NCBI RefSeq assembly: GCF_963082655.1
Contig: NC_081555.1
Coordinates: 181,328,151 to 181,392,150 of the forward strand
Source of the DNA: Stomoxys calcitrans
Taxonomy: Eukaryota; Arthropoda; Insecta; Diptera; Muscidae
Direction of reading: 5' to 3'
Length of the DNA: 64,000 nt
Of the stretch, positions 9,186 to 20,552 are shown piece after piece; position 1 is the first letter of the stretch, and every line of letters starts with the position of its first letter. Under the pieces are notes generated by a model. The model did no database searches, was not told the DNA's origin, and saw only the letters and a list, made by a program, of their open reading frames with translations. A program made the translations under genes and the position numbers.

Positions 9186-12100
9186 TTAAAATTAATAAAA
9201 TAACGTACATTAAAAAATTTTATTTTTGGCAAAAATTATTTTAAAATTTTGTCCTGAGAAAAAATTCCATTTGAAATCACTTTTAAATTTTGTTTTTAGA
9301 ATGGAATGAAATTTTGCCTCCAATTAAATGTGGCCTTTCACCCCACTGTTTGCTTCTGTACGAGTGGTTTAAGCTTAAGTTAGCTACTTTTAAGACTGTT
9401 GCTGTTGATGTTTTGTTGGTTCCATCGGTCTTTCATTCTTGCTTTACAAGAGTTTTTAATTTTAAATGCGATTTAAAATGGATTTTGTATGATACTGGTT
9501 GGCCGTCAGGCAATAGATCATCATATTTGAAAATTTCTTAACCCGAGCGTAGCCATGATGTGGTGAGATGGTTACCAAGGGCCGAAGGGGTTGCATGGGT
9601 TGCGGTGGCTGCCAGAGGCCTTGTGTAAAAAAATACTACCAAATCAATCTCATGTATGAGTTTTCTTAATTTGCCTGAGTGAGTGTGTAAGGAATTCATC
9701 CTTTCGCCTGATTTGATGAACATGACAATGTCGACGACGAATTTTCATTTCTGCCTGGCTTTGTGAGAGTTAATTTGTGATAAGGGTTTGGATTGTGAGA
9801 AATTTGCATGAGTTTCCGTTTTTTTTGTGTGTTTCTGCTGCTGCTGCTGATGTCGGCTTTTCTATTTCTGTGTATCATTACGAACCTGAACCTACGGGCT
9901 TTGTTTGATAATGAGCTAAGAATATGTGTAGTATTTCACTGTGTGTGTGTGTGTGTGTGTCCATGTGTGCTTGCATGCATGCCCGGATTCATATGTGTGT
10001 TTTTAACCCCATCATTTGGGTAAAGACAACGACGACACTATGCCCTTGAGATCTCCAATGTAAAAAAGCAAACAAATTCACAAACACAAACAACTGAAAT
10101 GTTCACACATATTTCGGTTCTCTCTGTGTTGCAATACATCCACACACACATTCACACTCTCTGATATATGAGTTGCCAAAAAATTTGATTTAGGATTTTT
10201 AATTTTATACGTTCCCAACCAAGTTCACATATATATATTTTTTAATTACGATTAAGTATGTGAGGAGTGTACGACGTACGACTGCCATGGGTAGAGCGCT
10301 GCAAAGATGGGCGAGCGGCCTTTCACTCATCTGCCAGGCAGAATAAAATTTGACATGTGTGTGAGTGGTATGAGTAAAGTGGAGTAGTGTGAGGAGCTTT
10401 TCAAGACTTTTTTAATTAAATTTCCATATGCGAAGGTTTCATTCACATTCCCATTCAAAAGTCCCCGTGCGCTGTGTAGAAGTACTGGTTCAGTTTTGGC
10501 TTCTGCTCTGCTCCTTGGCTTCATTTTCCATTAAATCAATCTGTATTTGATGTTCAAGACACAAATATTTGCTTTTCGAACCGGCATTTATCTTTCGCCA
10601 AGAAAGATGAAACGGCATTAGCTCCTTGAGTCGCATACTCACATCCAGTGTCCTTAGAATCCTTTTTGTGGCAGTCGAAGGAAGTGGGAGCAGCACTCAA
10701 AGATTCGTCTGTGCTGCGTGTGTATCTACTTATTATTAATTACTGCATAGTTTTGCTTTCTGTGGCAGCACAGGAAATAAACCCCTAGATCATAAATTAA
10801 CTGCATCAGAAATATTTACTTGAGTTAAAAAACAGACAGCGCTTCTCCTCTGCATCACTCCTGGGCGAGTTAATCAAAGCAAGGTTTGTATCTTTGCACT
10901 TCACCATGCGCTGATGTATCTTATAATTAGAAATTTGCATCCTACTGTAGGCATTGTAATTCATATTTAAAGTATGCCATACACTGTTTCTAGCGTCTGC
11001 TACCTAGTGCGAATATAAGATTTCTAATTTGTTCCATAATACTTCTCATTTGGTTCTTCTATTCTCTTAGCGACGTTTTGATTTGGTTGGGCTCGCAAAA
11101 CAGTATGTTGTATCTTCATCTTTAATTCGTCTCCTTAGTCCTGCCAAATATCCAGATGGGGAGCGTCTAGACTGATCTGGTTTCACTTCCAGTTGGATTG
11201 GCTGGGTCACACGAGGCTCAAAAATTCCTCTAGTTGGCTCAAAAGGATTTGAGGCAGCTGCTCTTGTTGGCCGATTGATTGTCCACTACTGCCGTTGCAG
11301 CTACTCCATATGGAGCATTCCACAATCCGCAACCTGTGGACGCGCCCGATAGCTCGCAGCTTAGCTTCTCAATTTCAATGATTCCTTAGCAAATGTTATG
11401 TTCGAGATACTTAAATTGAAAGTCAGATTTCCATGGCAAAAACATGTGGAAATTGTTTCGTGCACAAACACATGTGAGTAGGGTGTTTTATGTATGACTT
11501 AATGACCAGTCATAAATTTACCTTTTTGTCGTTGACAACAAGAAACGTCTGTTCAGCTAAACGACAACTGTCAGCAAATGCAAAAATTATGTTTATGCGT
11601 TTTTTACTCGAATTCCTTGTATTCGGTGTTGTCTGCGTCAACGTGAGTTTGTAAAGAATCCTTGCTAAGGAATATCAGAAATTCGAAAAGCTGCCTCACA
11701 TAGGGGTAGAGGGTGTGAAACGTGTGCTTCTAGTTTGAATGTTAAAACGGTTGGTTGGTAGGAGTTGAAAAAGTCGTACCAAAAACAGTTGCACTTTTAG
11801 ATAGTGTTCCAAATAGTTGTAGTTGTTGCTTTCAGGTAAGACGTGATAGTCGTTTCTGGTATATCAAGACACGTTTCCGCGTTGTTGTTGGCAACAACCC
11901 CACCTAGGCTAGAGACAAACTCTGCTGTTGTTGTTTATATTTTTAAACGATGTTAAACGATGAAGGCAAGCAACAGCGACCTAGGAAGGGGACAACCAGG
12001 ACTGTAGTTCTGCTCTGCATGCGCGCATAATTACCCAATTAAACTAAAATTACATTGCGTGCTCAGACATATTAAACATTTCGCAAAATCACAAAATACA

Positions 12101-13016
12101 TGTTTGCAATTTCATGCTGCCGGGATGGATAATCGCTCTTTAGCCGTCATCATAAAAACTGCGAAGGATTTTGGTAAAGCCATATTTCCAATATAAAATC
12201 ACTTCAAATGGAAAGAAAATAAATTGTTAAAAAAAAAATACATTTTCTAGGAAATAAGTCATTTTTTCTCTGGTGTTTTTATTTACCAAAACCAATGTGG
12301 GTCATCCAAGTGCTCCTCTTAAAAAGTTAAATATTTCAAGCTACCACTTTTTAGTTAATTACGTAGAGACTGACCAAAAATTACTCTACAAGTCTTTAGA
12401 TGGGGAAAAACCCTCCATTAAAACCATTGCCGTTTATAACTTAGTGCTCTGGCATACAAGTATCCCATTTAGGGTTTATTATAACGTCCGGGCTGAGCGT
12501 GGGAGTTTAAAGAATTTTTTTTTATAGAATTTCTTATTTTTTGGATATTTTGTTTTCAAAGTCTAGAATTTTATCAAATTGCCTATGTCGATAGCCCATT
12601 TGATGAGTTGAGTAGAGTTTATGAAAATTTTCATTACTTCGTTTCAAGAACAAAGCAAATATGATGAACACCAGGCCAAAGGTTCTTTTTGACCTTTTTT
12701 TTTGGCAATAGAACAAATATTTGGGCTCTTTTTATAGACATTGCCTTCCACTCTTCCCTTGGATGCTTCACATTCATGTTGCCTTTGCGCCACACATCTT
12801 TTCATAGATACTAAGTCAATTGCATATGATGAGGACTGGTATTTAAAGTTTCGATGCCATTGGGAATGGACAATTAGTGAAAAATTCCTTGAATAAAAAA
12901 ATAAATTTATAACAAACATTGCTAATTTTACCATCCGTTATTTGCCTGATTTCTATGGAAGATCCAAGTATAACAATTAATGGTCCGATTTCAACCATTT
13001 TGGTAAGGATCAATGA
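9186..13016. other. Long single-copy stretch, no gene recognised
   Basis: About 3.8 kb free of the repeat families. It holds a (GT)n run at 9941-9960, a CTG run near 9837-9848, CA-rich tracts near 10140, and a small inverted repeat GTTGTTGTTGGCAACAAC at about 11882-11900. The open frames (for example 9290-9541 plus, 12644-12934 minus, 12843-13097 minus) are short, overlap on opposite strands and show no family signature. Confidence 0.45.
9941..9960. repeat. (GT)10 microsatellite
   Basis: Uninterrupted GT dinucleotide run. Confidence 0.9.
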
Positions 13017-13700
13017 GCTAAGTTCGGCCGGGCTGAATCTTTTATACCCTCCACCACAGATCGCAGTCATAGAAAAATACCACCTCCATAATTTCATTCA
13101 AATCGAGTAATAATTGCGCCCTCCAGAGGCTCAAAAAGTAGTGGGAGATCGGTTTATATGGCAGCTTTATCAGGTTATATACCGATTTAGACCATACTTG
13201 AAACGGTTGGTGGAAGTCATACCAAAACGACATATGCCAAATTTCAACCATATTGGATAAGAATTGCGTCCCCTAGATGCCCAAGAAGTCTAATCGTGAG
13301 ATCGGTTTCTAAGGCGGTTATAAAAGGATGTCGACTGATTTAGACCATACTTGACACAGTTGTTGAAAGTCAAAATAAAACACTTCATGCAAAATTTCGG
13401 CCAAATCGGATAAAAATATCGCCCTCTAGAAGCTCAAGAAATCAAGACCCAAGATCGGCTTATATGGCAGCTATATCCGGTTATGGACCGATTTCAACTA
13501 TTCTTAGCACAATTGTTGGAAGTCATAACAAAACACTTCATGCCTCAGGAAGTCAAATCGGGAGATTGGTTTATGTGGCGCTATATCAGGTTATGGACTG
13601 ATTTGAACCATACTTGGCACATATGTTGGAAGTCATACCATAACACTTCATGCTAAATTTCAGCCCAAATCGGACAAGAATTTTCACAGACAGAAGAGTT
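13017..13700 (-). mobile_element. HINE, minus strand, tail plus four units, head missing
   Basis: The tail palindrome GTTCGGCCGGGCTGAATC is at 13022-13040 with TTTTATACCCTCCACCACAG after it. Reversed units follow, carrying GGAAGTCATACCAAAACGAC, GCCCTCTAGAAGCTCAAGAA and TATATGGCAGCTATATCCGG. It stops near 13700 before any CCGTCCGTC head block. Confidence 0.85.
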
Positions 13701-13799
13701 TAGCCCCCCGGTGAAGTAGGTTACCTCATTTTGTTATATCCTCGATGGGGACGAACCCTCCTCTAACCCAAAAACATAAAATTGGTAGAAAACATTGAA

Positions 13800-14039
13800 G
13801 TACCATGCACCAAATAGACATGTACACTGAACGGGACAAGATGGGACTCAAGCGAAGCTATTTGAGAGTAGAATAGGAATATTATATACAATTTTGGGTC
13901 AATTCCCGGGCAGTCGCCTCACCCCAAAATGATGCACCAAATGGACATGTATACCAAATGGGACCATATGGGATTCTAATGAAAGTTATTTGAGAGAATA
14001 ATACGAATATTCATAATTTTTAAATTTGGACCATGTCAA
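13800..14039 (+). repeat. Second tandem family, two units
   Basis: Two copies of the hallmark: AAGATGGGACTCAAGCGAAG (13838 on) and CATATGGGATTCTAATGAAAG (13966 on), about 128 bp apart. Each is followed by a TTTGAGAG(T/A)AGAATA-like stretch. The spacing agrees with the period measured at 49205-51203. Confidence 0.75.
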
Positions 14040-14145
14040 AAGGTGGTGCGAAGCACACCTGGTCAAGAAGTATTTAAATATGAACAAGTTTGGATCATAT
14101 TCAACATGGATACAGAAAGCCACTATAGGGCTTAGCCTTAACAAA

Positions 14146-14367
14146 TATGTGAAGGCCAAGGTCGGGCGGTGTCAACCATATAATACCCTACACCTAGGTT
14201 CTAAGTATAAATTGGATGATGTCATTATATGGAAGCCATATTCAAATCTGAAGCGAATTTGATGGACTTCGGAAGGGCTGTTTTGATGTATAATAAAACA
14301 ATCCGTAACAAATATCTTGAAAATCCGAGCTAAATCTGAACCGATTGTTTCGTTATGTGCCAATGAA
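14146..14367 (-). mobile_element. HINE, 'TCGGGC' tail subtype, left part
   Basis: It carries GTGAAGGCCAAGGTCGGGCG followed by ATATAATACCCTACACC, as in the copy at 7811, then AAGCCATATTCAAATCTGAAGC. A SINE separates it from 14642-14780. Confidence 0.7.
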
Positions 14368-14641
14368 CAGAGGCAAGCTTTTCAGATATCAATGAGTGGG
14401 GTCCGATTTAAGTTTTAGCTCAATGATAAGGGACCTCATTTTTATAGCCGAGTCCGAACGGCGTGCCAGAGTGCGACACCTCTTTTGAGGAGGAGTTTTT
14501 ACATGGAATAGTACCTCAAAAATGTCGCCAGCATTAGGAGGGGATAACTACCGCTAAAAATGTATTGATGGTCTCGCCAGGATTTGAACTCAGGCGTTCA
14601 GCGTCATAGACGGACATGCTGACCTCTGTGCTACGGCGGCC
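14368..14641 (-). mobile_element. tRNA-derived SINE, near full length
   Basis: On the minus strand the head starts at 14641 (GGCCGCCGTAGCACAGAGG, the A box). The B box is GAGTTCAAATCC. The body follows: TAGCGGTAGTTATCCCCTCC, GTGTCGCACTCTGGCACGCC, TTATCATTGAGCTAAAACTT and CATTGATATCTGAAAAGC. It is inserted in a HINE; no clear target duplication could be read. Confidence 0.85.
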
Positions 14642-14780
14642 TTCATTAACATATTGGTAGTCATAAAATAAAACATTGAGAAAAATGTTGCGAAAATCGG
14701 CTGATAAATGCTCTCGAAAAGGATATACAATGGAAGGAAAAATTGGACAGATTTCTATAAAATCCATCATTAATCTGTAG
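14642..14780 (-). mobile_element. HINE, right part of the copy split by the SINE
   Basis: It continues with the family segment ATTGGTAGTCATAAAATAAAA and CGAAAATCGG. It is degenerate and has no head. Confidence 0.5.
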
Positions 14781-14790
14781 TATTCCCTTA

Positions 14791-14821
14791 AAAGGAATGT
14801 TCATGGACAAATTTGAATTTG
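14791..14821 (+). mobile_element. SINE 3' end scrap
   Basis: GGAATGTTCATGGACAAATT followed by TGAATTTGC is the last ~30 bases of the SINE family, alone. Confidence 0.6.
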
Positions 14822-14835
14822 CTAGCTTAATCTAA

Positions 14836-16168
14836 ACCTATAAAGTATGTATATTCTTGATCAGCGTAAAAATCTAAGACGATCTAGCCATGTCCGTCCG
14901 TCTGTCTGTTACGCTACAGTCTTCAAAAATAGAGATATTGAGCTGAAATTTTGCACAGACAGAAGATGGGCTATATTGGACTATATCTTGATATAGCCCC
15001 CATATAGACCGATCCGCCAAAATAGGGTCTTAGGCCCATAAAAGCCACATTCATTATCCGATTTTGCTGAAATTTGGGACAGTGAGTTGTGTTGGGCCCT
15101 TCGATATCCTTCGTCAATTTGGCTCAGATCGCTCCAGATTTGGATATAGCTGCCATATAGACCGATTCTCCGTTTTAGGGTCTTAGGCCCATAAAAGCCA
15201 CATTTATAGTCCGATTTTGCTGAAATTTGGAAGAGTGAGTGACCGTTGGCCCCTTAGACATCCTTCGTCAATTTTGCTAAGATCGCTCTAGATTAGGATA
15301 TAGCTGTCATATAGACCGATCCTCCGATTTAGGGTCTTAGGCCCATAAAAACCACATTTATTATCCGATTTTGCAATGAGTTGTGCTAGGACCTTCAACA
15401 TCCTTCGTCAATTTGGCTCAGATCGGTCCAGATTTGGATATAGCTGCCATATAGACCGATCCTCCACATTTATTACCAGATTTTGCTGAAATTTGGCACA
15501 GTGAGTTGTGTTGGGCCTTTAGACATCCTTCATCGATTTGGCCCAGATCGGTCTAGATTTGGATATAGCTGCCATGTAGGCCAATACTCCGATTTTGGGT
15601 ATTAGGCCCACAAAAGCCACATTTATTATTCGATTTTGATGAAATTTGGGACAGTTAGTTATATTAGGCCCTTCGATATCCTTTGTCAATTTGGCCCAGA
15701 TCGGTCCCGATCCTCCGATTTTGGGTCTTAGGCCCATAAAAGCCACATTTATTATCCGATTTCGCTGAAATTCGGGACAGGGAGTTAAGTTAAGCGCCCA
15801 CATATTTCTGCAATTTGGTCTAGATCGATCAAGATTTGCATATAGCTGTCATATAGACCGATATCTCGATTTTAAGTCTTGGCCCCAAAAAGGCGCATTT
15901 ATAATCCGATTTAACTAAAATTTGATACAGTGACTTATGTTAGGCTTTTCGACATCCATGTTGTAAATATATGGTTAAGGTCGGTTTATTTTTAGATATA
16001 GCTACTAAAAAGATCAGTATTTTGTTATGCCCAATTGAATAATGACTTGTACTTATTAGTATTTGGTGCAAATCGGAATATATTTTTATGAGAGGCGGTT
16101 TACATATATACCCGAGGTGGTGGGTATCCAAAGTTCGGCCCGGCCGAACTTAACGCCTTTTTACTTGT
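14836..16168 (+). mobile_element. HINE, 'GGCCCATAAAAGCC' unit subtype, long tandem array with tail
   Basis: Partial head (CCTATAAAGTATGTATATTC, GATCTAGCCATGTCCGTCCG), then an array of units each carrying GATATAGC(T/C)GCCATATAGACCGA, TTAGGCCCATAAAAGCCACA and GAAATTTGGGACAGTGAGTT. Unit starts read at 14990, 15143, 15297, 15437, 15562, so the intact period is 153-154 bp and two units are shortened. Tail: GAGGTGGTGGGTATCC, palindrome TTCGGCCCGGCCGAA, then CTTAACGCCTTTTTACTTGTT at 16148-16168. The first bases of the head are lost next to the SINE scrap. Confidence 0.9.
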
Positions 16169-16194
16169 TTTGAGCTAAAGACTTAAAAAATACT

Positions 16195-16880
16195 GATACC
16201 CAATTTCATCAATCTGTGAAAACGGGTCTGGCAGTAAATGGAGATAAAACGAAATGGTTGGTATCAACTCCCAACCGAACCGAACAGATACGCGTAAGGA
16301 AAATGGAGAAAGTTGGGAAAAACATCTTTATGATATGACGAATGAAATCAGTTTGGAAATTAGGCGAATAATAATACTGGCAAACATATGCAACTTTGGA
16401 TTGAGTTAGCTGTTTAAAAAGAAGGCCACCTCTCGACAGGCAGAGGACCACACTATACAAGACACTGACTCTATCCGTGTTCTTATATAGTTCCGAGGCA
16501 TGTTTACTTGTGAAAGCAGACGAGACAGTGTTTGAGAGATATATTCTACGTAAAATTTTTGGATCATTGATAGACAGTATGGGCGTATGAGCTTTATAAA
16601 GATGTTAGCATAGTTACACGTATTAAAATACAACGGTGGCGTTGGCTAGGTCATGTTATGAGAAATGTTAAAGAAGCTCTAGCAAATAAGTCTTTTGAAG
16701 GCGATCACGATGGTACACCCAAACCAGGATGGCCCGATTGAAAGATCAAGTGGTGAGAGATATCTCGAAACTTGTCAGAGATTATAGAAGGAGCGCAAAA
16801 GATCGAGGCACTTGGAACGCCATTCTACTTTCGGGTAATGGGATAAATGTTCTGTCACAGCCAATTAAAGTAAATTAAGT
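16195..16880 (+). pseudogene. LINE ORF2 C-terminal part, degenerate
   Basis: Shifting frames give the end of a reverse transcriptase: GLAVNGDKTKWLVST (about 16223), then SVFLYSSEACLLVKADETVF, FERYILRKIFGSL, RWRWLGHVMRNVKEAL (about 16633) and KSFEGDHDG. This is the order LYKT...SE.W.L.KAD, FERKILRKI.G, R.RWLGHV.RM seen in a class of insect non-LTR retrotransposons; I cannot assign the clade. There is no RNase H. Stops and frameshifts are frequent (for example TGA after GRPD-like PGWPD near 16740). The relic at 60440-60900 is of the same type on the other strand. Confidence 0.75.
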
Positions 16881-16904
16881 AAATAATTGTATTCGTGATT
16901 TCGG

Positions 16905-16975
16905 CAGCCGGACGGACCTCGCTAGATTGAATTTGAATGTCGTGGCGATCAAGGGTCTCAACTCAATTTTTCAAA
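16905..16975 (-). mobile_element. HINE head scrap
   Basis: CAGCCGGACGGACCTCGCTAG, ATTGAATTTGAATGTCGTGG and CGATCAAG match the reversed head block. It directly follows the LINE relic, so the LINE may have landed in a HINE. Confidence 0.6.
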
Positions 16976-16979
16976 GTAC

Positions 16980-19970
16980 TACAAAGGTTACGAAGTTGCT
17001 ACAGTATGCCTTCGATTTTTAAGCTTTTAATTAACGTAAATTTCCATATTGTCCTGATTGTGATGAATGACTGCTGGGGTTTTTGCAGAAAAACTTAGAA
17101 CCATAAGGGGTGATTTCCAGACTCACCTTTCGTATTGCTTAGTCTTAATGTGAAATGTGTAAACGTGAGCCCAAAAGTCATTCTCGTCAATATTGGAATC
17201 AATTGAAAGGTTTTTGAAGGTCGAGATTGGTAACAATTTAATCGAAATATGGATGGAAAATTGGTATTTTACCTACAACCTCAAAACTTGCCCCAAACTT
17301 GAATGTGAGATTTGCAAATATTTTTGTTTGAGTTCTATGCCTTAATGATCGGTATAGAGTTCTACTCCTTTCCACCAAAGTTTGGATATTACATTAAATT
17401 GTAAAGTTTCTAAAAAAAATGTCTAACTTGCCCACATGTGGCGTTTCGGTAAATAGAACAACAAGAAAAATCCTTTCTTACCAGACCATTCTATATAAAA
17501 ATGGGAAAGAAAATTAGTTTCACCGTTTCGAAATTGTTAAGAAACGAAACTAAGTTAGTGCTTATCTTTATCCAATTGTAAAATATGGACTGGTCAAGAT
17601 TTGAACCTGTGATAATTTCTGTTCAAGAAGTTTCAACATTGCTACCACTAAGGCTTTCAAACTAGCAAAGCTTTAGTACTCAGAATTTTTGAAATTTCCA
17701 TTCAATATCTTTTTATGCATAAAAACACAATCCAATGGCCCTAAAGGTCCTTTGTGAGAGTATTACAATCAGTGTTGTTTTCGTTTTATTTACTTCCTTT
17801 TCTAAACATTTTCCGAAAACATCCGCTTATACAGTTAATGCCATTGTTTTGGTGACACCAAACGACATCAATTCCTGGCACATTGTTGGAATCCATCTCG
17901 ATGAAGGAGATGAAGTGAGGCAAGCCCAAAGACACACGCCATTGTGCATAAACTCCAAGCATACTTGGGAATCATATTTCCCATGATAAAGTGTGCTAAG
18001 TGTACCCTTAAGGCCGCTGCTGGCAGCAAGCCACCCATGAAGATAGAGGCCGAGAACAAAAAATTACAAAAAAAACCGGGTGAATAAACGACACAAAAAA
18101 ATGAAGATTTAATTCTTAAAAAAAAAAAGAAGTCGAAAAAGATGGCATAAGAAATGCCAAGTATGTCCCGTCCAGAGCTTAGAACACCAGTTGAGGCAAA
18201 TACTCTTGGAGCGATGTAAGCCGCTTAAATAATGCGCTTCATAAAAAGTTACGACAAAGAATTCGTTCGTGCTTTTTTTTTTTGCTCATCTACCCCACTT
18301 TGTGCTTGCCATTCTCTTGGAGTCCTGAGGTCGTTTGTATCAATGACAACCAGGACAATGCAAAAATGACGTTGCGAGTTGTTATTCGGGTCGATGTTCC
18401 CCATTTTCATCGAAAGGAAATCTGGGAAATATGAAGTGAAGTGGTTTCGCATAAAAATTTATTGCTTTGCCATCTAAAATAATATCAAGGGTCATGAAGG
18501 CAAAGCAGAAGAGGAGGGGGCTGGCTAACAAACGGCAAAAAAATCATGTAGAATAAAAAAATAAAGGCCTCTGGTGCGGAGAGGAGGGAGAGGGGGGAAG
18601 CAGAAATCAACATGTGAATAATGTGGCTGTGGTTTCACATCCATAACAAATTCATTGCAATCTACTGCCGATTTACTTCACATCTCTGGCTAGTGTTATA
18701 AGTCTTTGGCTGGGCATGTGAACAAATGCCTTGGGCCATAATCCGCAACTACAAGAAAGTCCTTTTAATCTCTTCACACACACACGCTCACACACAGCGA
18801 CAGTGCTGACGATGTGGGTGATGCTGATGAAGATGTTGATAACAATTTGGTCACTTAAAGTGGAGCAAATTTATATCTGAGCAGTTTTTTATCCACTCGA
18901 CTTCCCTGCTAGCATTTGCTTTTCCCGGAAACTGTGGGTTGGGGCTGTGTGACTGAAGTGCTGGCCTTATCGGAGCAAGTGTCCATGTGTGAGTGTGGGT
19001 ATGTTTGTATGTTTTATAAATTGAAGCAAATGGCCTTTTTCGATGTTTGTGTTACAAGTGATTTGTTTTGGCTCTCCTAACACGGCATGTGAGGTATACT
19101 AAATTCATTCGATTATTTGAAACTCTAAATGAGGTAGAACTCTAAATTTAGCCATATCTGTGGGAGTATTAGATGGGCAAAAATTAGACCATATTTGTGG
19201 GAGTATTATATTTAGCTACAATTTGACTCAGAAACACATTTTTTTCCCAATGCAGGTTAACATCTTGAATGGGCTTAATCTGACCAATTTTGGTATGGCG
19301 GCAATGTAGAAGAAAAAATAAGAAGTCGAGCTAATGTCGTTTGTAGCGATCAAATTGTCGTCGTTTACCAACCATGTGTTTTTTAGTTCAGCTCAAAAGA
19401 GTCATATGAGCACATGACTGCTTCTGTGGATGGCTTAAGGGGTGTCCTAATCATGTTTTATGTAGCAAAACACATTTTAATGCTTTCGGCTTGATTTCAT
19501 CTCTTGTCTTGTTGGATTGCTGCTATGTGTGGGGCGAAAGAGAGTCTCTCATCACGATAAACATTTTTCTTTGGCAAAATAAAGTTATTTATTGATAACT
19601 GCTGGTTAGTGTTAGTGTCGGCATATCCGTTTCCTTCCCATATGAGAGTGAGAGTCTTGGTGTGTATGTATGTGTGTTTTTCCGTGTAATTTCATTATGT
19701 TGTGATTTCTTTATGTTTTCGCTCGTTTTTTATGAGTTCCATTTCCGGACGCAGGCTCAATGTCCGAGACTATTCGAGGGGCAGTGGTACTGCTGACGGC
19801 CATGGCGGTGGGGGGTTGAAGCATGTCAAGTGTAACTTTATTTGGCACTTGAGCAGTCATAAATAAACAATTACACTATTTACGTGCACTTACACAAAGG
19901 CAAATGGGGTCATTAATAACCAATGAGTGAAATAAATGTATCGCAAAAATCTTTGCAATTGTTGTGTACT
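16980..19970. other. Mostly single-copy stretch, no gene recognised
   Basis: AT-rich sequence with a tRNA-like segment (17588-17668), a strongly decayed HINE at about 19100-19315 (GCAGGTTAACATCTTGAATG, ATGGCGGCAATGTAG) and CA/TG-rich tracts near 18775-18800 and 19660. Open frames such as 17735-17986 plus have no recognisable domain. Confidence 0.45.
17588..17668 (-). ncRNA. tRNA-like segment (pseudo-tRNA or another SINE head)
   Basis: On the minus strand the order is AGCCTTAGTGGTAGCAATGTT (A-box-like), a stem-loop TTCTTGAACAGAA whose 7-base loop could show a GAA anticodon, and a B box GGTTCAAATCTTG. The acceptor ends do not pair well, so a working tRNA is unlikely. It could also be coincidence. 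Confidence 0.25.
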
Positions 19971-20552
19971 TTTATACCCACCACCGTAGGATAGGGGGTA
20001 TACTTATTTCGTCATTCCGTTTGCAACACATCCAAATATCAATTTCCGACCCTACAAAGTATATATATTTCGGATCGTCGTAAAATTCCAAGACGATTTA
20101 TCGAGGTCCATGTGTCTGTTCGTCTATCCGTCTGTCCGTCCGTCTGTTGTTATCACTCTACAGCCTTCAAAAATTGAGATATTGAGCTGAAATTTGGCAC
20201 AGAGACGTCTTTTTGATGCACGATGGTTAAGTTCTTGAACGGGCCAAATCGAACCATATTTGGATATATCTGCTATATAGACCGATTTTCCGACAAAGGG
20301 CCTAACGCCCATAAAAATTTCATTTTTCATCCGATTTTGCTGAAATTTTAAACAGCGAGTAGGCTTTTTAGGCCTCCCGATATCTGACATAAATATGGTT
20401 CAGATCGGACTATATTTAGATTTAGCCGATCTGCCGATAAAGGGTCTAAAGCGCATAAAAGCTTTATTTTTTGCCCAATTTCGCTGAAATTTGAAACAGT
20501 GGTTTATTTCAAACCTCCCGACTTCTGACCTAAGTATGGTTCAGATCGGACT
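19971..20552 (+). mobile_element. HINE, 'CCACCG' head subtype, truncated by the next copy
   Basis: Head TTTATACCCACCACCGTAGG with AGGGGGTATACTTATTTCG and ACAAAGTATATATATTTCGG, then CTGTCCGTCCGTCTGTTG, then two to three units (GACCGATTTTCCGACAAAGG, CCTAACGCCCATAAAAATTT). A second head starts at 20553 before any tail. Confidence 0.85.

Noticed and set aside
14368..14641. Target-site duplication for this SINE (CCAATGAAC versus CATTAACAT)
   Set aside because: The match is too weak to claim.
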